A DNA stretch of 41,392 nucleotides from a virus, in the IMG/VR virus record IMGVR_UViG_3300043667_000015, positions 1-41,392 of that record. One strand, written 5' to 3'. Below the pieces are notes generated by a model. It saw only the letters and a list, made by a program, of their open reading frames with translations, was not told where the DNA came from and did not search any database. Below are positions 29,386 to 37,697 of this stretch, one piece after another. How positions within the stretch are numbered: position 1 is the first letter of the stretch; each line of letters begins with the position of its first letter. The translations under genes were made by a program, and so were the position numbers.

Positions 29386-30432
29386 TCAGCCGGGCGAGCC
29401 GGTGAGGCGCTTGGCGGCCGCGGCGCCGGCCTGCTCGGCCATCGCGAGGAGATCACGCTGGATGTCGGCGTCGGACCGCACCGCCTCGGCCGCAACGATG
29501 CGGAAGGCGGGTTGGCCGTCAGCCGGCGCAGCGGTCGCGTCCGGGGCGACGGGTGCAGCGGCGGGGGAGGGAGTCTGTCGGGCGCGGACGCCGGAGGCCC
29601 ACGCGGTGACGGAGATGGTCTCCTCGATGATCATCTGGTCGGCGGCTGATTCGGCGACGTCCTCGGGCGTCCCGATCTCGGCCTGCTCGGCGTCGATGAA
29701 CATCTGGAGGGCGGCGATCGCCTGCCGGAGGAAGCCGGCCTGCTCGGTCTCGGCCGCCTCCTCGCCGAGGAGGTCGATCAGCGAGGCGAGCGTCCAGGCG
29801 GCCGCCGAGGCGTCCCAGGCCGCCGAGCTGTAGCGGAGAGAGTTCGGGCCTCGGCGGGTTGCTGGCGGCGTCCGGTCGCCCGCGAGGAGGGATCCCGCGG
29901 CCGCGGCCCGGGCGGCCACGGTGGCCATCGGATTCGCCTCGGTAGGGGTGAGGGCGAGCTCGTACACGGGCCACTCGAGCCACTCGCCCGTGCGCTGGTC
30001 GAAGCGGACGGCGTGCTCCGCGGATCCGGACGAGAAGCCGAGGCCGCCGCGGCCAGCGACGTCGGCGTCGAGCATGGCTGCGACGCGGCCGTACCACTTG
30101 GCCCGCTTGTCCAGCTGAGCCTGGACCCAGATCCCGTCAGCATCCATCCGGACTGGCGACCAGCCGCCGATCCGAGCCAGGCCGATCTCCTTGTCAAAGC
30201 CGTGGTTGTAGGTCACGGGGCGGATGTAACCGGGCTCCTCGCCGGCGGAGCGGGTCGCGCTCGGGTCGAAGTCGGGGAAGAGGTCCCAGTGGAAATCGGT
30301 CCGCTCCGAGGCGAACGTCTGCCAGGAGTCGCGGCCCGCGAACGGTCCGCCAAAGGGGATCCCGAGGCCCTCGATGATCCGGACGTCGTCGGTCTCGCTG
30401 ACCGTGCGGACGGCCCGCAGCCTGTTCTTCAT
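29386..30432 (-). CDS. HK97-type prohead protease
   Basis: This is a 348-residue serine protease of the herpes-assemblin-like (S78) family. IIEGLGIPFG starts the fold, His77 lies in TYNHGF, Ser134/135 in GLGFSSGS, and VYELALTPTEANP closes the domain. It would cleave the capsid N-terminus. The C-terminal 170 residues are helical and Ala/Glu-rich, and may act as a scaffold or targeting region. The ATG overlaps the portal stop. Confidence 0.88.
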   Translation of the reverse strand: MKNRLRAVRTVSETDDVRIIEGLGIPFGGPFAGRDSWQTFASERTDFHWDLFPDFDPSATRSAGEEPGYIRPVTYNHGFDKEIGLARIGGWSPVRMDADGIWVQAQLDKRAKWYGRVAAMLDADVAGRGGLGFSSGSAEHAVRFDQRTGEWLEWPVYELALTPTEANPMATVAARAAAAGSLLAGDRTPPATRRGPNSLRYSSAAWDASAAAWTLASLIDLLGEEAAETEQAGFLRQAIAALQMFIDAEQAEIGTPEDVAESAADQMIIEETISVTAWASGVRARQTPSPAAAPVAPDATAAPADGQPAFRIVAAEAVRSDADIQRDLLAMAEQAGAAAAKRLTGSPG

Positions 30433-31982
30433 GCTCGAGCTCCTGTCAGCTGGTCGGCGATCTGGGTCGCGCTGTCCCGCCGGCGGAGGCCGGCCTCGAT
30501 CGAGATGGCGGTGGCGCTCGAGACGGGCGCGCCGACAACGTCGACGACGTTCAAGCTCGAGCCAGGGGCGGCGATCCAGGCGCGGACCGCGGGGTGGCGA
30601 TAGAGGCGCCGTCCGATCGCCCGGAGGGCATCGGCGGCGACCGCATCGTCGGCCTCGGGATCCTCGTCATCGGGCGGCGGATCCTCGCCCATGGCGAGGC
30701 GCTGCTTGAGCTCGTCGTCTTCGGGCGTGTCGGTCGGCGGCGCCGCGCCGGCGCGGACCAGGGGGACGTTGCCCCACGCCACGTCAGGCCCGATCTTGAA
30801 GTGGCGGCGGGCCTCGTTCGGCGTTGCCGTCTCGCGATCGAGCCAGCTCTGCCAGGCGAGATAGTCCTCGCGGAGCGGCGGCTGGAGAGCCTCGATCGCG
30901 CTGTAGTCGAAGCGGAGGCGGATCCGTCGCCGGCCCGGCCGGGACGGATCGAAGTCGGGGACCAGCCAGCCGTTCATCCCGTCGGCGAGCCAGTCGAGCT
31001 CGGTGATCATGTACCGAGCGAAGATCCGCTCGGCGTCACGGAGGTTGGCGTAGACGGTGTTCTTGTCGTCGTCGCCGGCGAGGACGAGCGGGACGCCCTC
31101 GACGGCGCAGATCGTCATCCGGCTGACCTTCCGGCTGGCCAGCCAGTCGGCATCCTTGGGGCTGAGAGAGAGGACCTTCGCCTCGAGGCCCTGGGGCACG
31201 ATCGGCGTCTTGCCCTGGTTGCGCGGCCCCCGAAGGGCGCGCAAGGCGCGCTTGACGAGGCTCGTGTCCTGGGGCGTGAAGTCGGCGTCCTTCGGGATCT
31301 GCCAGTAGAGGGGCGGGATGCCCCAGTTGGCGAGGACCTCGGCCTGCCATTCCGACGCCTGGCGGTTGACCGAGATGTCGTAGCGGGCCGCCGACAGCGG
31401 CGACAGGCCCCGGGTTGGATCCTCGAGGTTGAGCCGCCGGAACGGGACGATGTCCTTCGGGTAGAAGGTCTCGCCCGCCTCGCCGGTGGGCTTGTACTCG
31501 TACGACTCGATCCAGACGCGGCCCTTCTTCGGGGTCAGGTCGGGCGAGCGGAGCCAGTAGAGCTCCTGCGGGGCGCCACCAAAGCGACCACGCACCTTCC
31601 GCCAGTACGTCTCGCCCCAGACGGACGTCGCCGCGACCGACCACGCCTTGAGGTCGGAGCCGTTCATGTTGACCGGGTTCACGTCGTCGAGGAGGCCCTG
31701 GAGGTCGAGGGCCGCCCCGTCGTTCGTCTCCTCCGCGCGCACCCAGCCGGATCCGTCGCGGACCTCGGCGAGGAGCGGAACGCTCTGGGCAAACCCGGCC
31801 TTGAGCGCCACGCAGCGATACACCCAGGCCTCGTCCGCCGGCGCCTTGCCGTACTCGGCCAGGCTGTGCATCACCTGGGCGCCGTCCTGGCGGTTGATTC
31901 CGTTGAAGCTGAACCATTCGGGGCTCATCGCCCGCAGGCCGCCGCCGGCAACGTCGACGTGGAAGGGTGAGGGCATCGTCAC
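30429..31982 (-). CDS. Portal protein (HK97 family)
   Basis: This is a 517-residue protein with portal signatures: AWVYRCVALKAGFAQSVPLL, WLRSPDLTPKKG, IVPFRRLNLEDPTRGLSPLS, VLANWGIPPLYWQIPKDADF, MTICAVEGVPLVLAGDDDKN and ERIFARYMITELDWLADGMN. It forms the dodecameric DNA channel. The start GTG at 31982 overlaps the previous stop (GTGA); an ATG lies two codons later. Confidence 0.92.
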   Translation of the reverse strand: MTMPSPFHVDVAGGGLRAMSPEWFSFNGINRQDGAQVMHSLAEYGKAPADEAWVYRCVALKAGFAQSVPLLAEVRDGSGWVRAEETNDGAALDLQGLLDDVNPVNMNGSDLKAWSVAATSVWGETYWRKVRGRFGGAPQELYWLRSPDLTPKKGRVWIESYEYKPTGEAGETFYPKDIVPFRRLNLEDPTRGLSPLSAARYDISVNRQASEWQAEVLANWGIPPLYWQIPKDADFTPQDTSLVKRALRALRGPRNQGKTPIVPQGLEAKVLSLSPKDADWLASRKVSRMTICAVEGVPLVLAGDDDKNTVYANLRDAERIFARYMITELDWLADGMNGWLVPDFDPSRPGRRRIRLRFDYSAIEALQPPLREDYLAWQSWLDRETATPNEARRHFKIGPDVAWGNVPLVRAGAAPPTDTPEDDELKQRLAMGEDPPPDDEDPEADDAVAADALRAIGRRLYRHPAVRAWIAAPGSSLNVVDVVGAPVSSATAISIEAGLRRRDSATQIADQLTGARA

Positions 31983-32251
31983 GCGGTGGGCTCCTCATCC
32001 TCTGCGAACCCGAGCCCGCCGCCGTCGGCGTCGAGGGCCTCGATTTGACGCCTGCAGCGCCAGCACCAGGCCTCGTCGTCGTCGGGATCCCGGAACGACT
32101 CTTCGCAGGTGCAGAAGGCGGGGTTGGTCAGGCCACGAATGCGGTCGCTCGCGGCGCGGGCCAGGGCTGCAAGGCCCCGTGCACGGCCATGGCCGTCGCG
32201 ATCGCCCCGTCGATCTTCCGAGCTGAATCCTTGAGCTTCGTAATCCGCCAT
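31979..32251 (-). CDS. Small zinc protein overlapping terminase, 90 aa
   Basis: The gene starts 124 bp inside the terminase gene in another frame and extends to the portal start. The non-overlapping half contains FCTCEESFRDPDDDEAWCWR with a further Cys, a compact C-x-C...C-x2-C zinc motif. The overlapping half is Arg/Gly-rich and could be non-native. The real start may lie further in, but no alternative ATG or GTG is seen. Confidence 0.55.
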   Translation of the reverse strand: MADYEAQGFSSEDRRGDRDGHGRARGLAALARAASDRIRGLTNPAFCTCEESFRDPDDDEAWCWRCRRQIEALDADGGGLGFAEDEEPTA

Positions 32252-33690
32252 CCGCTCTCACCTCGGTTCCGGCCGACAACGTTGGACAAGTGCCGGGCGA
32301 GAACCGGATCGCCGTCGTGCTCGAGGCGCTTGGTGACGACCAGGCCGTAGAGGTCGGTCGCGGCCGGGACCATCTGGCTGTCGTTCTGGGCCATGGAGAC
32401 CATGACGAGGCCCTCGGATTCGAGGATCGACGCCATCGCCTTGAACCCCCACGGGTCGTAGGCGAAGACAGGCCCGCCGGCGCCGCGGCGCTGAACCTTC
32501 CGGGCGAGCGCCGGGAACATGTTTCGCAGGGAACGTAGGTAGTTGAGGATCTCGTTCACGTCGGCCTCTTCGCCCGTCCGCGGATCCGGGGCGAAGAACC
32601 GGGCCCGAACGACGACGTGGTCCTCGGAGCTCGGGATCTCGGGGTTGCGCCGCCCGATCGGCATCGGGATCCGCTGGGCGACCGTCACGCACGTCGTGTC
32701 GTCGCTGACGCCGAAGTCGATCCCGACCGCGATCGGGCGCTTCCGATCGAGCCCGTGGAGGAGATCGTTCGGATCGTGGTCCTTGCTCGAGCAGTCGGCC
32801 CAGGTCCCGAGGGGAAGCCAGTCCTCGACCCCGGAGGGCCACTGGTTGAGGTGGAGGCGGCGGAAGTCGGTCAGCCGCATCGTCGGCTTCCGGAGCTCGC
32901 GCCGGAGATATTGCTCGGTGATCCAGGAGGCCGGGTTGGACAGGGCCCACACGGCCGGATCCATGGGGTCGGCGTCGGCGGCCGCCCCGTACCAGTACAT
33001 CAGGAAGCCGGCGTCGCGATCGCGGACGATCGTCAGGCCCGGGCGGTGCTCGACGACATCGACTCGAGCCAGGGCGGCGCTGTAGATCTGGCCGAGGATC
33101 TGCTCCTCGGCGATCCCGGCGGTGGTGATCGTGATGGTGATCGGCTGCTCGCGCGCGCCGCCGGCCGAGGTGAGGGCCGTGTAGAGCTCGGGCGACTTGT
33201 GGGCCCACAGCTCGTCGATGATGTTGCCCGACGGGTTGAGACCGTGCTGCAGGGCGCCGTCCGACGAGAGGACCCGGAGGATCCCGCCGTTCTGGGGGCA
33301 ATCGATGTAGTCGCGCCGCGGGAGGACGAAGTCCTGGAGGCCCGGGCTCGCGGCCACGAACCGCTTCTGCTGGCGGAAGACGATCGTCGCCTGCTTGAGC
33401 GACGCCGCCGCGATGTAGACCTCGGGCTCGTTCTCGCCGTCGGCGGTCAGGAGGTACACGCCGCCGGCCGATGCGATCGTCGACTTGCCGTTCTTCCTCG
33501 GGATCCCGAGGATGACCTCCTGGTACACCCGGAGCCCGGTCAGCGAGTCGAGCTCGAGCGCCTCGTCCCAGAACTCCTGCTGCCAATCCTCGAAGATGAG
33601 GGGCTGGCCGGCCCACCGGCCCTTGGTCTGGCGGATGTAGCGCTGACTGAAGGCAGCGAGTCGAGGACCGTCAGTCAGGATCGGCGTCAT
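32128..33690 (-). CDS. Terminase large subunit
   Basis: This is a 520-residue packaging motor and nuclease. The ATPase has a Walker A-like GIPRKNGKS (62-70) and a Walker B NIIDELWA with D159-E160. The RNase H-like nuclease has IAVGIDFGVSDDT (first Asp near 310) and later Asp/Glu in FAYDPWGFKAM. The start overlaps the small terminase by 20 bp. Confidence 0.94.
   Translation of the reverse strand: MTPILTDGPRLAAFSQRYIRQTKGRWAGQPLIFEDWQQEFWDEALELDSLTGLRVYQEVILGIPRKNGKSTIASAGGVYLLTADGENEPEVYIAAASLKQATIVFRQQKRFVAASPGLQDFVLPRRDYIDCPQNGGILRVLSSDGALQHGLNPSGNIIDELWAHKSPELYTALTSAGGAREQPITITITTAGIAEEQILGQIYSAALARVDVVEHRPGLTIVRDRDAGFLMYWYGAAADADPMDPAVWALSNPASWITEQYLRRELRKPTMRLTDFRRLHLNQWPSGVEDWLPLGTWADCSSKDHDPNDLLHGLDRKRPIAVGIDFGVSDDTTCVTVAQRIPMPIGRRNPEIPSSEDHVVVRARFFAPDPRTGEEADVNEILNYLRSLRNMFPALARKVQRRGAGGPVFAYDPWGFKAMASILESEGLVMVSMAQNDSQMVPAATDLYGLVVTKRLEHDGDPVLARHLSNVVGRNRGESGWRITKLKDSARKIDGAIATAMAVHGALQPWPAPRATAFVA
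32521..32534. promoter_or_regulatory. parS-like dyad 6, inside the terminase gene
   Basis: GTTTCGCAGGGAAC differs from the consensus GTTTCYCRGGRAAC at one position (G for Y). It lies in the large-terminase coding region, preceded by AT as in four of the six sites. Confidence 0.5.
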
Positions 33691-34348
33691 CGCCGACGAC
33701 CCGGAGGCGGCCGCGCGGCGGGAGCTGGCGGGCGAGCTCGCCAGCCATGCCGCCCTCGTGCGGCGACCGAAGCGACCCGGCGCCGGCGTCGCCGGCCAGC
33801 TTCACCCGGCTCCCCGGCCCGATCCCGAGGACGCCGGCGAGGAGGCGGAACTCGGTCATCGCGCCCTTCTCGATCGCGATCGCCGGATGGGCGACGCGGC
33901 CCTGGCTGTTGGTGCCAGGAGGGGCCAGGAGCCCGCCGCTCGAGGCGACGCGACTGATCTCGCCGTCGGTGGCCTCGCACCACAGGCACTTGCCCGGATG
34001 GGCCTTGGTCTTGCGAAACTCCGGATCCGCGTTCCGAGCCGCGATGCAGGCGAGGATGGCGGTGTGCTCGGCCTTCATGGCCGCCCGCGCCTGGCGGACC
34101 CTCGCGAGGGCCTGGGCGGCGAGCTCGACGATCGTGAGGTCGACGCGATCGAGCATCCCGCCCGCGACGAGCGGGGCGATCAAGTCGCGCCAGGCCCGGC
34201 CCTCCATCGGGGTGAGGTTCGGTGGCGGCTTGACCGAGTCGAGCTCGTCCGGGTTGATCCGGCCGCCGATCAGGATCGCGGCCCGCGGCGGGCGGTGGTC
34301 GGGGTAGCCCTCGAGCCGTCGCTGCTCTTCCGACTTGGCGACGGTCAT
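33671..34348 (-). CDS. Terminase small subunit (P27 family)
   Basis: This is a 225-residue protein. PPPNLTPMEGRAWRDLIAPL and the later VAHPAIAIEKGAMTEFRLLA, then LGIGPGS, match P27-type small terminases. An internal segment (GKCLWCEATDGE) inserts a CxxC pair between the two halves, an unusual addition that may bind zinc. It would recognise the packaging site. The start ATG is at 34348 with GGGAG upstream. Confidence 0.82.
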   Translation of the reverse strand: MTVAKSEEQRRLEGYPDHRPPRAAILIGGRINPDELDSVKPPPNLTPMEGRAWRDLIAPLVAGGMLDRVDLTIVELAAQALARVRQARAAMKAEHTAILACIAARNADPEFRKTKAHPGKCLWCEATDGEISRVASSGGLLAPPGTNSQGRVAHPAIAIEKGAMTEFRLLAGVLGIGPGSRVKLAGDAGAGSLRSPHEGGMAGELARQLPPRGRLRVVGDDADPD

Positions 34349-34351
34349 CGG

Positions 34352-34693
34352 TCAGGCTCCCTTCGCGCCTCCCCAGCCGGACTGCTCGAGCGCAGTCCGG
34401 CGCGAGTGGCACGGCTTGCACAAACTCCGCAGGTTGGCGTGGTCGTCGGTTCCCCCCCGACGACGGGCGATCACGTGGTCGACCTCGGTCGCGGGGACGT
34501 ACTCGCCGCGCTCGCGGTGGAAGCGACACCACGGCTCGAGCTCGAGGTGATCGGCGCGGGTGTGCTGCCACGCTGTGTCGTAGCCGCGAGCTCGGGCCGA
34601 CGGCCGGGCGGCGTCAGTGTGGGCAGCCCGGTGGTGGCGGTAGCTACGCTGGTCGACGAGCTCGTGACAGACGGTGCATTCCCGGAAGGGCAT
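34352..34693 (-). CDS. HNH endonuclease upstream of terminase
   Basis: This 113-residue protein has an N-terminal zinc motif (CTVCHELVDQRSYRHHRAAH) and an HNH core: EPWCRFHRERG, EVDHVIARRRGG, NLRSLCKPCHSRRT. A small HNH directly upstream of terminase is typical of HNH-assisted packaging phages such as HK97, so it likely helps cleave the packaging site. The start at 34693 overlaps the previous stop (ATGA). Confidence 0.88.
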   Translation of the reverse strand: MPFRECTVCHELVDQRSYRHHRAAHTDAARPSARARGYDTAWQHTRADHLELEPWCRFHRERGEYVPATEVDHVIARRRGGTDDHANLRSLCKPCHSRRTALEQSGWGGAKGA

Positions 34694-34926
34694 CAGCCCG
34701 GCAGCCGGAACGGCTCCCCGTCGTCGAGGTAGGCCCGGCCGTCGCGGACCTGAAACGGGATCGGGGGCAGAGGCCCGATCGTCAGGCGGTACTCGCCGTC
34801 GGCGAACTCGCGCCACCGGGCGTCGGTCCAGTTGAGGCCGCTCGTGTCCGGGCCCCAGATGACCCACATCCGGACCGGCCGTCCGTCGGGCCGGCGGATC
34901 CAGACCGTGCGGGTCTCCTCGATCAC
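34693..34926 (-). CDS. Hypothetical small protein, 77 aa
   Basis: A strand-rich protein (TVWIRRPDGRPVRMWVIWGP, FADGEYRLTIGPLPPIPFQV). It starts with GTG by GTGA overlap with the previous gene. The family is unknown. Its position just before the terminase module suggests DNA-packaging or morphogenesis accessory. Confidence 0.58.
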   Translation of the reverse strand: MIEETRTVWIRRPDGRPVRMWVIWGPDTSGLNWTDARWREFADGEYRLTIGPLPPIPFQVRDGRAYLDDGEPFRLPG

Positions 34927-35147
34927 GTCGGAACGACGAGCCCTCGAGCTCGCGCCGCTGCCTGCTGGCCATTGAGGCGGATCCGGACGAGGAGCTCGAC
35001 CAGGGCCCCGAGCTCGTCCTCGTGAAGGTCCGAGGGGACGCGGATCCCGAAGGGCCGTCCGCTTTCGCCGAACTCGCCCTCGGCGGTTGTCATGGTGACC
35101 GGCGTCAGCTTCGTGGCGCCCGCGATCGCGGCATCGATCTTGTCCAA
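34923..35147 (-). CDS. Hypothetical small protein, 74 aa, TTG start
   Basis: It starts TTG at 35147 with a strong GGAGG five bases upstream. The sequence (MDKIDAAIAGATKLTPVTMT, LHEDELGALVELLVRIRLNG) is a mix of helix and strand. It is the first gene after a 106-bp intergenic gap, so a promoter for the morphogenesis operon may lie there. No family is recognised. Confidence 0.6.
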   Translation of the reverse strand: MDKIDAAIAGATKLTPVTMTTAEGEFGESGRPFGIRVPSDLHEDELGALVELLVRIRLNGQQAAARARGLVVPT

Positions 35148-35253
35148 GGGGACCTCCGTTGGGGACGTCGAACCAGCGGTGTGGTCGGTGACGGGCGTTG
35201 ACCTCGCCCGCCGGCATCACGGTCGCCGGCACGGGATTCGACTGGTCGGGATG
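35148..35253 (-). promoter_or_regulatory. Intergenic region upstream of the packaging/head operon
   Basis: This is a 106-bp non-coding gap in an otherwise packed strand. It has one inverted repeat CGGGCG-7 bp-CGCCCG (35192-35210) and TAGCAT just after the upstream stop, but no clear -35. It could hold a late promoter or the packaging (cos) site; neither is demonstrated. Confidence 0.35.
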
Positions 35254-35904
35254 CTACACGACAGCGGCAAGACCCTCGAGGCGCTGGGAGTACAGGCGGG
35301 CCGGCGGCTCGTCGTCGTAGCGGTCCCAGAGCCGCTCGAGCGCGCCGACCAGGTAGGGCCAGCGGACGGGCTCGATGATCCCCATGCTCCGGCCGGCCGC
35401 GCTCCAGTCGCCGTCCATCGAGGCGGTCCGGAAGAGCATCCGGGCCATGAACGGGTACGGGTCCGTGTCGGCACCGCGGCCGGCCAGGGCGGCCAGGGCG
35501 GCCCGCATCGGGAAGCGGAAGGCGGTCTCGGCCATGGTCGTGCCGGCCTCGGTCAGACGGGCGAGCTCGGTCTCGTCGCGGGGATCGCCCTCGAGGTAGG
35601 CCCGGAACGGATCCGCCGTGCGCGGCGTGCCGATGAGGGAGCCGCCGACCAGGTCGCGGGCCGTCGATAGAACGGCGCCGGTCCGAGGGTCGAGGCTGGC
35701 CAACGACTCGCCCCGACGGGCAGGCGTCCCGACGAACACCCCGCTGGCGTGGATCTGCTCAGGGATCTCGGCCCGGAAGCCGGACAGGAACCAGCCGAGC
35801 AGGTCGCGCGGCTTCGTCGCCCTGCGGCGGATGCTCGCCGCGTGCTCGCCGGCGTGGGGTCGGGCGAGGCGGGCGCGGGCTACCTCGACGTCGCGCCTGC
35901 TCAC
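35254..35904 (-). CDS. Hypothetical protein, 216 aa
   Basis: It starts with GTG at 35904 (GTGA overlap with the holin-like gene). The sequence includes RDLLGWFLSGFRAEIPEQIH, VLSTARDLVGGSLIGTPRTA and PYLVGALERLWDRYDDEPPA; it looks like a helical globular protein. It is the last gene of the lysis block. No family is recognised. Confidence 0.58.
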   Translation of the reverse strand: MSRRDVEVARARLARPHAGEHAASIRRRATKPRDLLGWFLSGFRAEIPEQIHASGVFVGTPARRGESLASLDPRTGAVLSTARDLVGGSLIGTPRTADPFRAYLEGDPRDETELARLTEAGTTMAETAFRFPMRAALAALAGRGADTDPYPFMARMLFRTASMDGDWSAAGRSMGIIEPVRWPYLVGALERLWDRYDDEPPARLYSQRLEGLAAVV

Positions 35905-36185
35905 AGGGTCACTGCGCGGTCGGGCTGGCCGGCCGGCGTCGTCACCGTGACGTCCGTGCCTTCGGGCAGGACGGGGTTGGCGAGCGACGTGACCGCGGAC
36001 TCGGTGGCGAACGCCAGCGCGGCGGCGGTGAAGCCGCTCACGGCGCCGACCTGGATGCCATTCCAGCCGAGGCCGAATGCCGTCCCCATGGCGATCCCGG
36101 CGACGATCAACGCCTGGGCCCGGACCGGCCACTTCTTGATGAGGGCCCACATCCCACGGAGGAAGCGCTTGGCGCCGGATCGCAT
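35901..36185 (-). CDS. Holin-like membrane protein, 94 aa
   Basis: A basic N-terminus (MRSGAKRFLRGMWALIKKWP) is followed by two hydrophobic Gly/Ala-rich segments (AQALIVAGIAMGTAFGLGWN and VGAVSGFTAAALAFATESAV). The C-terminal Thr/Val tail is soluble. Size, topology and proximity to the amidase fit a holin or holin partner. Confidence 0.65.
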   Translation of the reverse strand: MRSGAKRFLRGMWALIKKWPVRAQALIVAGIAMGTAFGLGWNGIQVGAVSGFTAAALAFATESAVTSLANPVLPEGTDVTVTTPAGQPDRAVTL

Positions 36186-36400
36186 CAGGGGGCCTCCTGC
36201 CGGGCGATGGCCGCGTTGGCCCAGAACATCGCCTCCTCGAGCTTGGTCATCGCCAGGCTCTTCTCGCGCCCCTCGGGCAGCCGATCCTGAAGGTCCAGGG
36301 CCAGCTTCTTGATCCGCTCCCGGGTCAAGCGGTGCGCCTCGGCCCGGGCGGTGTCGGGCACGTGATGATCGAAGCGTCGAGCGATGTCGCCTGGATACAT
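36185..36400 (-). CDS. acb2: Acb2/Tad1-hairpin anti-CBASS sponge protein
   Basis: This 71-residue protein has the hallmark helical hairpin of Acb2: RAEAHRLTRERIKKLALDLQ, then GREKSLAMTKLEEAMFWANA and AIARQ. In characterised members, Acb2 hexamers sequester cyclic oligonucleotides made by CBASS (and by some Thoeris-type systems), blocking abortive infection. The start at 36400 overlaps the amidase stop (TGATG). Its place in the lysis/late block, rather than the early genes, would mean expression late or from virion-proximal transcripts. Assignment is by motif memory. Confidence 0.86.
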   Translation of the reverse strand: MYPGDIARRFDHHVPDTARAEAHRLTRERIKKLALDLQDRLPEGREKSLAMTKLEEAMFWANAAIARQEAP

Positions 36401-37293
36401 CAGAGCGCCTCCGCCGCGGCGATCATCGCGGCCCGGACGAGCTCGTGCTCGGCGGCCCGGGCATCGGAGACCGCCTGGGTGCAGTCGGCCTTCGACACGA
36501 CCGGCCGGACGTTCACGGCGGCATTGGCGAAGATGGCCAGGAGCAGGTCCGGCGCAGGATCGGCGCGGGTCCAGACGATGGCCCGGAGGCCCGTGCCTCC
36601 TTCGGACGTCGAGACGAACGGACTGACGACGTCCTTCCGAGCCGCCGGCGCGGTGAGGCGGGGCGATCCGTCGAGGTTCAGGATCTTGGTCCCCTGGGGG
36701 ATGTCCAGGACCACCGCGGTGGCGCTCTGGACGTCGATCTCGGTCATCGGTTCCTCCGTTGTGAACAGGCCGTGGCCGCCGAGCCCGGCGAAGATCGCCT
36801 TCATGTTCGGGCTGACGCCGGGGCAGCCCTTCGGTGACTGGTCGTGGTGGCCAGTCGCTCCTCGAATCGTCGCGAACATGTCGCGCATTTCGAGGCCCCA
36901 CTCGATCGTTGAGCGAACCTGCGCGTCCGTCGGCCCGTCGGCCCGGCGGCCAGCGAGCTCGGCGCTGACGGTCCAGGCGTTCGGGTCGGGCCAGTGCGAG
37001 CCGAGCACGTCCCGCAGGTGGTGACCGCCGTAGTAGCCGTACTCGCCGGCCCGGTCGTCGGGGTTGAGGTTGCCCGAGGCGTGGGCCCAATCGAGCATCT
37101 GGACGCGCTTGCCGGTCGAGAGGATCGCGACGTTGCACGACACGCCGTTGACCCGCCTGGCCCACTGGTGGAGATCCTCGCCGCTATGTCGGGCGAGGTA
37201 CTCGGGCAGGCCATCTCCGCCTTCGCTCATGTGGAGCGAGATCCCGAGCGTCCCGTCCCTCGGGCCGTAGTCGATGCCCTGGACGAACGTCAT
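36400..37293 (-). CDS. Endolysin: N-acetylmuramoyl-L-alanine amidase
   Basis: This is a 297-residue lysin. Residues 1-160 form an amidase_2/PGRP fold: ISLHMSEG with H21, VSAELAG, then GATGHHDQSP with H149/H150 and KGCPG with C157, the expected zinc ligands. The C-terminal 120 residues are a separate domain (TEIDVQSATAVVLDIPQGTK, RLTAPAARKDVVSPFVSTSE) with no recognised family, possibly a wall-binding domain. Neighbours are holin-like proteins. Confidence 0.88.
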   Translation of the reverse strand: MTFVQGIDYGPRDGTLGISLHMSEGGDGLPEYLARHSGEDLHQWARRVNGVSCNVAILSTGKRVQMLDWAHASGNLNPDDRAGEYGYYGGHHLRDVLGSHWPDPNAWTVSAELAGRRADGPTDAQVRSTIEWGLEMRDMFATIRGATGHHDQSPKGCPGVSPNMKAIFAGLGGHGLFTTEEPMTEIDVQSATAVVLDIPQGTKILNLDGSPRLTAPAARKDVVSPFVSTSEGGTGLRAIVWTRADPAPDLLLAIFANAAVNVRPVVSKADCTQAVSDARAAEHELVRAAMIAAAEAL

Positions 37294-37697
37294 GCCGCGA
37301 GCTCGGCGACCAGGCCCTCGGCCACCAACGTCTCGATCGTCCGGCGCGTTCGTCGATCGAGGAAGCTGTTCAGCGCGAGCCCGCCCGCGACCGACATGAT
37401 GATGACGAGGTACGGCGTCAGGGGGGTGTCGCCCGGGCGCCCGAGGGCCGGGATGATGACCACGATCAGGGCGGCGACGACGTAGAGCAGGACCGCCTCG
37501 CGCCGAACATTGGCTCGCGCCTGGACCAGCCTGGCCCGGAGCAGGGTCGGGCTGACCGGTGGCGTGGTCGCGTCGCCGGCGCCGTCAACGGTGGCCCGCC
37601 AGCCCTGCCAGGCGTCCGCGAGGTTGCCGAAGATGACGCCGGCGGCGAACAGGTTGATCGCCAGCCAGGTGCCCTCGACCGGGTTGATGAAGATCAT
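37290..37697 (-). CDS. Multi-pass membrane protein (lysis block), 135 aa
   Basis: Three hydrophobic segments can be seen: WLAINLFAAGVIFGNLADAW, VLLYVVAALIVVIIPALG and YLVIIMSVAGGLALNSFL. The middle loop is Arg-rich. Coupling to the endolysin by 4-bp overlap suggests a holin, antiholin or spanin-like role. Confidence 0.65.
   Translation of the reverse strand: MIFINPVEGTWLAINLFAAGVIFGNLADAWQGWRATVDGAGDATTPPVSPTLLRARLVQARANVRREAVLLYVVAALIVVIIPALGRPGDTPLTPYLVIIMSVAGGLALNSFLDRRTRRTIETLVAEGLVAELAA

Noticed and set aside
27602-29833. 743-codon plus-strand open frame opposite the capsid and protease genes
   Set aside because: It is antisense to the capsid; low-stop frames are expected at this GC, and it has no start signal or domains.
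35148-35253. Packaging cos site in the intergenic gap
   Set aside because: The position would fit, but no repeat structure or overhang can be identified without comparison to virion ends; kept only as an intergenic note.
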